Shown: positions 54,322 through 64,000 of the stretch, piece after piece
Position numbering within the stretch: position 1 is the first letter of the stretch
Layout of the letters: each line of letters opens with the position of its first letter
Translations under genes and position numbers: made by a program
Notes under the pieces: model-generated
Databases searched by the model: none
Seen by the model: the letters and a program-made list of their open reading frames with translations, nothing else
Told to the model about the DNA's origin: nothing
NCBI RefSeq assembly: GCF_024198175.1
Contig: NZ_JAJVKV010000022.1
Location: 1 to 64,000 of the forward strand
Length of the DNA stretch: 64,000 nt
Direction: 5' to 3'
Source of the DNA: Pyxidicoccus xibeiensis
Lineage (GTDB): Bacteria > Myxococcota > Myxococcia > Myxococcales > Myxococcaceae

Positions 54322-54909
54322 ATGGAATGGCGGGGGCTGAGCGAGCCGGTGAAGGAGCTTCGGGAGTCACCTCCCAGCCCGGTGCAGGTGCCACGACGCA
54401 ACTTCGAGGGGCTGTTCGTCCACGCGCTGAAGCCCACGGGGGCCTTCGCCCAGTCGCTCCAGGACATCGGCTACGACGGGGAAGTCTCACAGCAGTCATA
54501 CCCGCTGTCGGTGTGGCGGGCGGCGCTGGGGGTGGCCCGGCGCTTCGTGTTCGCGGGGTACCCGCCCGAGGCCGCCAACCGCGCGCTGGGGCACCGGTAC
54601 GTGGAGGGCTTCTCGCAGACGCTGGTGGGGCGCGTGCTGGCCACCGCCGCGCCGCTGCTGGGCGCCGAGCGCAGCCTGACGCGGCTGCCCACGTACCTCA
54701 GGGCGGGCCGCGAGGACATGAAGATGCTGCTGGAGCCGGTGCAGTCGCGCGAGTGGCGGGTGCGCGTCGTGGACCCGGACCCGCTGCCGGACTTCGTGGC
54801 GGGCGTGGTGGAGGGCGTGCTGTGGCGCACCCGCGTGAAGCCGGAGGTGGTGGTGCTGGAGCGCCAGGCCAGCGGGTACACGCTGCACGTGCGGTGGGAC
54901 GAGCCCTGA
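54322..54909 (+). CDS. DUF2378 / TIGR02265 family protein
   Basis: A 195-residue member of the Myxococcales-restricted family, paralogous to the gene at 3471-4031. NFEGLFVHALKPTGAFAQSLQDIGYD is the family opening (FEGLFVHAL), HRYVEGFSQTLVGRVLATAAPL the central helix, and DPLPDFVAGVVEGVLWRT the C-terminal signature. Function unknown. The ATG at 54322 follows GGAGGGG at a seven-base gap; a GTG at 54241 opens the same frame but adds a poor extension. Divergent from the histidine kinase. Confidence 0.85.
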   Translation: MEWRGLSEPVKELRESPPSPVQVPRRNFEGLFVHALKPTGAFAQSLQDIGYDGEVSQQSYPLSVWRAALGVARRFVFAGYPPEAANRALGHRYVEGFSQTLVGRVLATAAPLLGAERSLTRLPTYLRAGREDMKMLLEPVQSREWRVRVVDPDPLPDFVAGVVEGVLWRTRVKPEVVVLERQASGYTLHVRWDEP

Positions 54910-54925
54910 AGCCGGGCGCTCGGGC

Positions 54926-57037
54926 CTAGGCCTTCCCCTCCGTCAGCGCCTGCTGGCGGAGCCGCCAGAAGAGGAGCCATAACAGCCCGCCCCCCACGGC
55001 GAAGGGCAGGCTCCACCAGGCGATGCGGCGCGCCAGCACGGCGTTGACGGCCAGCACCGCCTTCTCCCGCGACTGGACGATGACGGCGAAGCCCGTGTTG
55101 CCCACCGGCGCGAAGGCCGCCAGCCAGGTGCCCGGCTCGCTCGACACGGGGTCCCGGTAGCCCTCCAGCACCCGGCCCTCCACGGACGGCAGCAGGAACT
55201 GCTCCTCCTCGTGGGCGGTGGGCGGTGGCAGGGCCCGCGCGAGCTGCCGCGCCGTCTCCGCCCCCAGGGCGACGGGCATTCCACGCCCCAGCCGCTCGTG
55301 GACGACGACGGTGTACGTGTCGCGCGAGGGAATTGCCTCGTCCGGCGCGGGCCGGTCCGTGGGTGCCACCAGCATGGCGGTGCGGTTGACGCCGCCCGGG
55401 TCGTCCAGCCGCAGCGAGCCCAGCGTGGAGTTGGAGGCGATGGTGGCCACCAGCACGCCGCGCCACGTCCCTGCCGGCCCGTACACCGGGGCGGAGATGG
55501 CGAAGGTGTTGGAGCCGTCGCTCGTGCCCAGGAAGGCACGTGACACGTAGGCGGCGCGCTGCCCCGTGTCCGCCAGCCGCCGGGCGGCCTGGAAGTAGTT
55601 GCGCCACCCGTAGTCATTGCCAATGAAGAAGCGCGGCGGCGGAGGCCAGTGGGCGAGCGCGCGGCCCGTCGTGTCCAGGATGAAGCAGCGCTGGAAGGGC
55701 CAGGCCACGTCCGAGCGCGCCGCTCCGCCGCGCGGGCCGTCGTGGTAGGTGAAGCGCTCGCGGCAGAAGGACTCCAGGGCCCGGCCGTCACCTGCCTGGA
55801 GCGCGGCGCCCAGCTCCGGCCGCGCCGCCGCGCGCTCCACGCCCTGCCGGTACTGCGCCAGCTCGAAGAGCACCGTCCCCGCCACGAGCCGCGCGGCGTA
55901 GAGGTTGACCCGCAGCGCGTCGTGGCGCAGGTCCTCCTCCTGCGCGCTGGCGATGCGGAAGGCGGCCACCGCGGCCACGGCGAGGGACCAGAGCAGGGTG
56001 GCCAGCAGCCCTGCCTCCAGGGGGTGGCCGCGGTACCAGGCCAGCACGCGCCGGGCGCGGGTGGTGGGGCCCACGGGCTCGCCCTTCAGGAAGCGCTGGA
56101 GGTCATCGGCCAGCTCCGCCGCGGAGCCGTAGCGGCGGGTGGGCTCCTTGTGCAGGCACCTGAGGACGATGTGCTCCAGCTCCCGGGGGATGCGCGGCTC
56201 CAGCGCGCGGGGGGCAAGCGGCTCGGCCTCCCGGACCCTGGCGAGCAGGGCCTCACGGCTGCCGCCCTCGTCCTGGAAGGGAGGCCGGCCGGTGAGCAGC
56301 TCGTAGAGGATGCTGCCCAGGCCGTAGACGTCGGCGGCGACGGTGAGGGGCGGGCCGTGGGCGGTGGTCTGCTCCGGTGCCATGTACGGGAGCGTGCCTC
56401 CCACCGGGCCTCGCTGCTTCCGCGTGTCGAGCGGCTGGGCCAGGCCGAAGTCGGCGACATGGGGCACGTCCCCGGCGTCGAGCAGGAGGTTCGCCGGCTT
56501 CAAGTCCCGGTGGAGGATGAGCCGCTGGTGGCCATGGTGGACGGCCCCGGCGACTGTCGCCATCAATCGCGCCGCCGCGCGGGGGGCGCGGAAGCGGTGC
56601 ATCTGCTGGTCGAGGCTGCCACCCTCCATCAGGTTCATCGTGAAGTAGGGGCGGCCCTCGGCGACCCCCGTGGCGATGACGTGGACGATGTTCGGGTGGT
56701 TCAGGCTCGCGGCGGCCCGCGCCTCCGCCACGGCCAGGAAGCCGGGCACCCCGTCGTCGTTCGCCGGCAGGTCCACGGCGCTCATCTTCAGCGCCTCCAT
56801 GCGCTTGAGGGGGACGTTGAAGGCCTTGTAGACGACGCCCATGCCGCCCTCGCCCAGGCGCTCCAGCAGCTCGTAGTCGCCGAAGCGCCGGGGCAGGGGG
56901 GGCTCCACGGGCACGGGCTCCTCCTCCGGAGCGGGGCCCAGGGGCTCCAGACCGGCGAGCAGCAGGCACGGCATGCACAGGCCCTCCAGCGTTCCGGAGG
57001 GCGGGTGGGGGCACGTCGGTGGGCGGGGGGGCGTCAT
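54926..57037 (-). CDS. Membrane Ser/Thr protein kinase with extracytoplasmic Cache domain
   Basis: A 703-residue receptor kinase. Cys9, Cys21 and Cys24 near the start could form a metal site. The kinase domain (about 52-320) is complete: LGEGGMGVVY (61-70), Lys84, HRDLKPANLL (176-185), DFGLA (196-200) and MAPEQ. A membrane helix (about 341-360) leads to a periplasmic Cache-type sensor (FIGNDYGWRNYFQAARRL, AYVSRAFLGTSDGSNTFAISAPVYG; quoted cores WRNYFQAARRL and FAISAPVYGPAG), then a second helix (about 670-692). It likely binds a small molecule outside and phosphorylates targets inside. Encoded 34 bases after the ECF sigma gene. Confidence 0.9.
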   Translation of the reverse strand: MTPPRPPTCPHPPSGTLEGLCMPCLLLAGLEPLGPAPEEEPVPVEPPLPRRFGDYELLERLGEGGMGVVYKAFNVPLKRMEALKMSAVDLPANDDGVPGFLAVAEARAAASLNHPNIVHVIATGVAEGRPYFTMNLMEGGSLDQQMHRFRAPRAAARLMATVAGAVHHGHQRLILHRDLKPANLLLDAGDVPHVADFGLAQPLDTRKQRGPVGGTLPYMAPEQTTAHGPPLTVAADVYGLGSILYELLTGRPPFQDEGGSREALLARVREAEPLAPRALEPRIPRELEHIVLRCLHKEPTRRYGSAAELADDLQRFLKGEPVGPTTRARRVLAWYRGHPLEAGLLATLLWSLAVAAVAAFRIASAQEEDLRHDALRVNLYAARLVAGTVLFELAQYRQGVERAAARPELGAALQAGDGRALESFCRERFTYHDGPRGGAARSDVAWPFQRCFILDTTGRALAHWPPPPRFFIGNDYGWRNYFQAARRLADTGQRAAYVSRAFLGTSDGSNTFAISAPVYGPAGTWRGVLVATIASNSTLGSLRLDDPGGVNRTAMLVAPTDRPAPDEAIPSRDTYTVVVHERLGRGMPVALGAETARQLARALPPPTAHEEEQFLLPSVEGRVLEGYRDPVSSEPGTWLAAFAPVGNTGFAVIVQSREKAVLAVNAVLARRIAWWSLPFAVGGGLLWLLFWRLRQQALTEGKA

Positions 57038-57071
57038 GATGCACCGGGTTGAAGCGGCGGCCCGCGCAAGG

Positions 57072-57860
57072 TTACGGGCCCGCCAGCGCGGTGATGAGGA
57101 AGCGCAGCTCGTCGGCGGCGTCCGCGGGGTTGGCCACGGTGTGGGAGACCTCGCGCAGCAGCAGCTCCTGGTAGCGCTTGCGGAAGCGGAAGGCCGCCAC
57201 CTTCACCGCGCCCGGCTTCATCCCCAGCACCTCGGCGATGTGCGCGTGCGCGGCGCCAGCGTCTCCCGTGAGCGTCTTCTTGAGGTGGTCGAAGAGCGCG
57301 CCCCTGCCGGCGAGCACGTACTCCTCGCGCAGCGCGGCCAGCACGTGCTCCAGCAGCCGCTCCGCCCAGCGCTTCTCGAAGACGCGGTCCGGCGTGGGGT
57401 CCGGCGAGGGGGCGGGGATGACACGGCCCTCCGGGTCCTCGAGGGGGACGTGGACGTGGCCGCCGCCGCGGGCCCGGGTCTGCTCCGCGTCCCATGCGTT
57501 CGCCAGGAAGTGCGTCATCGACGTGAGCAGCCACGAGCGGAACCGGCCCCGGGTGGGGTCGGCGACGGACAGGGCGTTCTTCTCCAGCAGCCGGACGAAG
57601 AAGGACTGCGTCAGGTCGGCGGCCTGCTCCTTCGTGAAGCCCTTGTGCTGGACGAAGTCGTGGAGCGGAGCCCAGTACTGCTGGCAGAGCGCCTCCAGGG
57701 CCTTGCGGGCCTCGGGCGCGGCGCTGTGGCCCGCGGCGAGGACCATGCTCCACCGGGTGGTGGCGAAGCGGCGCCGGGGCGGGAAGGGCAGCACCTTGCC
57801 GCCCTCCTCGCGGGGGGCGGCGCTGGACGGAAGGGAGTCGCTCGACGGCTCGACGACCAT
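57072..57860 (-). CDS. ECF sigma factor linked to a Ser/Thr kinase
   Basis: A 262-residue sigma-70 family protein. RRFATTRWSMVLAAG is the opening typical of ECF groups found beside Ser/Thr kinases in planctomycetes and myxobacteria. Region 2 is LCQQYWAPLHDFVQHKGF...AADLTQSFFVRLLEK, and region 4 the helix-turn-helix IAEVLGMKPGAVKVAAFRFRKRYQ (short core MKPGAVKVAAFRFRKRY). No anti-sigma gene is adjacent; the kinase downstream may control it by phosphorylation. GGAGG stands eight bases before the ATG at 57860. Upstream is an inverted repeat at 57889-57919. Confidence 0.88.
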   Translation of the reverse strand: MVVEPSSDSLPSSAAPREEGGKVLPFPPRRRFATTRWSMVLAAGHSAAPEARKALEALCQQYWAPLHDFVQHKGFTKEQAADLTQSFFVRLLEKNALSVADPTRGRFRSWLLTSMTHFLANAWDAEQTRARGGGHVHVPLEDPEGRVIPAPSPDPTPDRVFEKRWAERLLEHVLAALREEYVLAGRGALFDHLKKTLTGDAGAAHAHIAEVLGMKPGAVKVAAFRFRKRYQELLLREVSHTVANPADAADELRFLITALAGP

Positions 57861-57888
57861 GACGGGAGCCTCCACGGGGTGGCATTCC

Positions 57889-57919
57889 CAGTAAAGAGCC
57901 CCGCCCCCCGAGGTTACTG
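57889..57919 (-). promoter_or_regulatory. Inverted repeat upstream of the ECF sigma gene
   Basis: CAGTAA (57889-57894) and TTACTG (57914-57919) form a perfect 6-bp dyad with a 19-base centre rich in G/C, 29 bases before the start codon. The spacing equals about two helical turns centre to centre. It could be an operator or part of an ECF promoter. Confidence 0.4.
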
Positions 57920-58014
57920 CACGGATTTCTTCGAAACGGGCGTGGCGTCCGAGCGGTCCTCGATGACCCGGTGCCACCTCCCTCGAGCGGCGGGCTCCGG
58001 CGTCCTGGCCCGGC

Positions 58015-59016
58015 TCAGTTGAGCAGCCGCTTCGGAGGCGGCTTGCGGCCCGGCGCCGTCACCGCGGGCCGTGCCTGGAGGCAGCGCTGGATGACGTCGA
58101 GCAGCCCGTCGAAGACGTCGCGCAGGGCCCAGGCGCGGTCATCCAAATCCGACAGCTCCCCGCAGCGCAGCAGGCCGTCGCGCAGGGCGCGCTGGGCGCC
58201 GGGGCAGTCGCCGCGCTCGTCGATGAGCTGCTCGGCGGTGCGCGCATAGAGGCGGTAGCAGCCCTCCACGTCGCCCCGGTTGTACGCGGGCGCGCCCACG
58301 TTGATGGCCTGGCCCAGGGTGCTGGCGATGGACTCCAGCGCGTCCGGGGACGCGCCCTCCAGCATGCTCAGCGGATGCTGGGGCACCTGGCGCACGCGTC
58401 CGGCGCGGCGGCGGGGCGCCTCCAGCGCGGCCAGCGGCGCCGTCACCATGGCCCGCAGCATGGGCAGCACGTACCGTGACGGAATCACCAGGCCCAGGGA
58501 GCGGCCGTTGGCGAGCGCCGCGGTGGCCACGCCCACCACGACGCCGCGCGAGTCCATCACCGGGGCGCCCGAGGCCTGCTCGGAGATGGTCCGCGTCAGC
58601 TCCATCAGCGTGAGCCAGTCGCCCAGCACCTGCACCGCGCGCACCTCCAGCGAGCGCACCTCCGGCGCCGGCCCGGCCACCGCGCGCAGCACGTAGACGC
58701 TCTCTCCCTCGGCGGGCAGGGGGCCCCGGCCCAGCGGCAGCGCGGGCACCATGTCCGGCAGCGGCAGGCGCAGGACGGCGAGGTCCCTGCGCTCGTCCAT
58801 GGCCACCACCTGGACCACCTCGGAGCGCACCCCATCCGACATCACCGCGCTGATGCTGCGGGCGCCGGCCACCGCGTGCAGGCTGGTGACGAGGTGGCCC
58901 TCGGGCGTGGCGATGAAGCCGGAGGCGGTGCGGCCCTCCACCTCGAGCATCACGAGTGACGAGGAGGCTCGGACGAGGGCGTCCCGGGGAGGCGTCCTGT
59001 CGGGTCCTTCGGACAT
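58015..59016 (-). CDS. Cytoplasmic trypsin-like (S1C) domain protein
   Basis: A 333-residue protein. The first ~200 residues form a trypsin-like double barrel with His in LVTSLHAVAGA, Asp in DERRDLAVLRLPL and Ser in EQASGAPVMDS. The usual GNSGGP is altered to QASGAP, so the oxyanion hole may be weakened. No signal peptide is present, so it stays in the cytoplasm, unlike DegP-type proteases. The C-terminal ~110 residues are helical with two Cys (EGCYRLYARTAEQLIDERGDC). GGAGGT precedes the ATG at 59016. It may be a signalling or scaffold relative rather than a protease. Confidence 0.75.
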   Translation of the reverse strand: MSEGPDRTPPRDALVRASSSLVMLEVEGRTASGFIATPEGHLVTSLHAVAGARSISAVMSDGVRSEVVQVVAMDERRDLAVLRLPLPDMVPALPLGRGPLPAEGESVYVLRAVAGPAPEVRSLEVRAVQVLGDWLTLMELTRTISEQASGAPVMDSRGVVVGVATAALANGRSLGLVIPSRYVLPMLRAMVTAPLAALEAPRRRAGRVRQVPQHPLSMLEGASPDALESIASTLGQAINVGAPAYNRGDVEGCYRLYARTAEQLIDERGDCPGAQRALRDGLLRCGELSDLDDRAWALRDVFDGLLDVIQRCLQARPAVTAPGRKPPPKRLLN

Positions 59017-59112
59017 GGTGACCTCCTGTGTCACGACAGTTCCTCTTCTATCAGCCGGCCGCCCGGCGCCCAACCTGGGAGGGGGCCGCCTGTACCGGAG
59101 TCTCACTTGTGA

Positions 59113-59141
59113 TTGGCGGCAAAGTGTCCGGTCGTTAAACC
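59113..59141 (+). promoter_or_regulatory. Promoter of the tandem uvrA gene
   Basis: TTGGCG (59113-59118), a 17-base spacer and TAAACC (59136-59141). Transcription would begin close to 59148, only a few bases before the ATG, and no ribosome binding site is present, so the mRNA may be leaderless. No LexA-type box is recognised. Confidence 0.4.
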
Positions 59142-59151
59142 TGCGACCTCC

Positions 59152-64000
<4,849 letters not shown>

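Noticed and set aside
59017-59151. LexA/SOS box before uvrA
   Set aside because: CTGTGTCACGACAG near 59030 has the wrong spacing for the E. coli box and does not fit the motif described for Myxococcus; it is also nearer the divergent gene.

Overview
The window is about 70% GC, with Shine-Dalgarno sites close to AGGAGG and strong G/C bias at third codon positions. It carries two members of DUF2378/TIGR02265, a family known almost only from Myxococcales. With the eukaryote-like kinase, the many small Cys-rich lipoproteins and the start of an NRPS, this points to a chromosomal segment of a fruiting myxobacterium (Myxococcaceae: Myxococcus, Corallococcus or Pyxidicoccus type). The genus is an inference. 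No tRNA, rRNA, IS element, prophage or CRISPR array was seen. About 55 genes are supported.

Layout. 1-5.7 kb: the 5' end of an NRPS gene (minus strand, running off the left edge), a DUF2383 protein, unknown genes, a DUF2378 gene paired with a Cys-cluster protein, two Cys-rich lipoproteins and an NlpC/P60-like protein. 5.9-10.1 kb: a DUF2079 membrane protein, a zinc phospholipase C-like protein with a barrel-like tail, and a Tat-exported epimerase-like protein. 10.3-16.7 kb: purL, msrB, a CBS-pair protein and a short threonyl-tRNA synthetase preceded by what looks like a threonine attenuator. 17-23 kb: lipoprotein, OPT transporter, metallo-beta-lactamase protein, M50-like protease and a methyltransferase-like protein. 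23.2-30.6 kb: an ATP-grasp ligase, a PLP decarboxylase, two glycosyltransferases, a small protein behind a sigma-54 promoter, an arginyl-transferase (N-degron) gene and an alpha/beta hydrolase. 30.7-33.3 kb: glnS followed by a striking array of palindromes. 33.5-47.4 kb: mostly housekeeping genes (GNAT, CysQ-like, mug, pfkB, GT87-like, amidohydrolase, DUF423, SET-domain protein, ankyrin protein, acyl-CoA dehydrogenase-like, 2OG oxygenase-like, M18 aminopeptidase). 47.4-51.5 kb: an opgG-orf-opgH periplasmic glucan operon. 51.8-59 kb: a hybrid histidine kinase, the second DUF2378 gene, an ECF sigma factor with a Ser/Thr kinase-Cache receptor, and a trypsin-like protein. 59.15 kb to the right edge: a tandem-fused double-length UvrA.

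Most noteworthy: (1) upstream of the editing-domain-less ThrRS lies a 26-codon reading frame with seven Thr codons in eight, followed at once by a stem-loop and possible alternative pairings, the arrangement of a ribosome-mediated attenuator; (2) nine palindromes with compensating arm changes lie downstream of glnS, partly in a 77-bp tandem repeat; (3) a near-consensus sigma-54 promoter is well placed for an unknown 83-residue protein; (4) a UvrA gene encodes four ABC modules; (5) an unknown gene is translationally coupled inside the opgGH operon.
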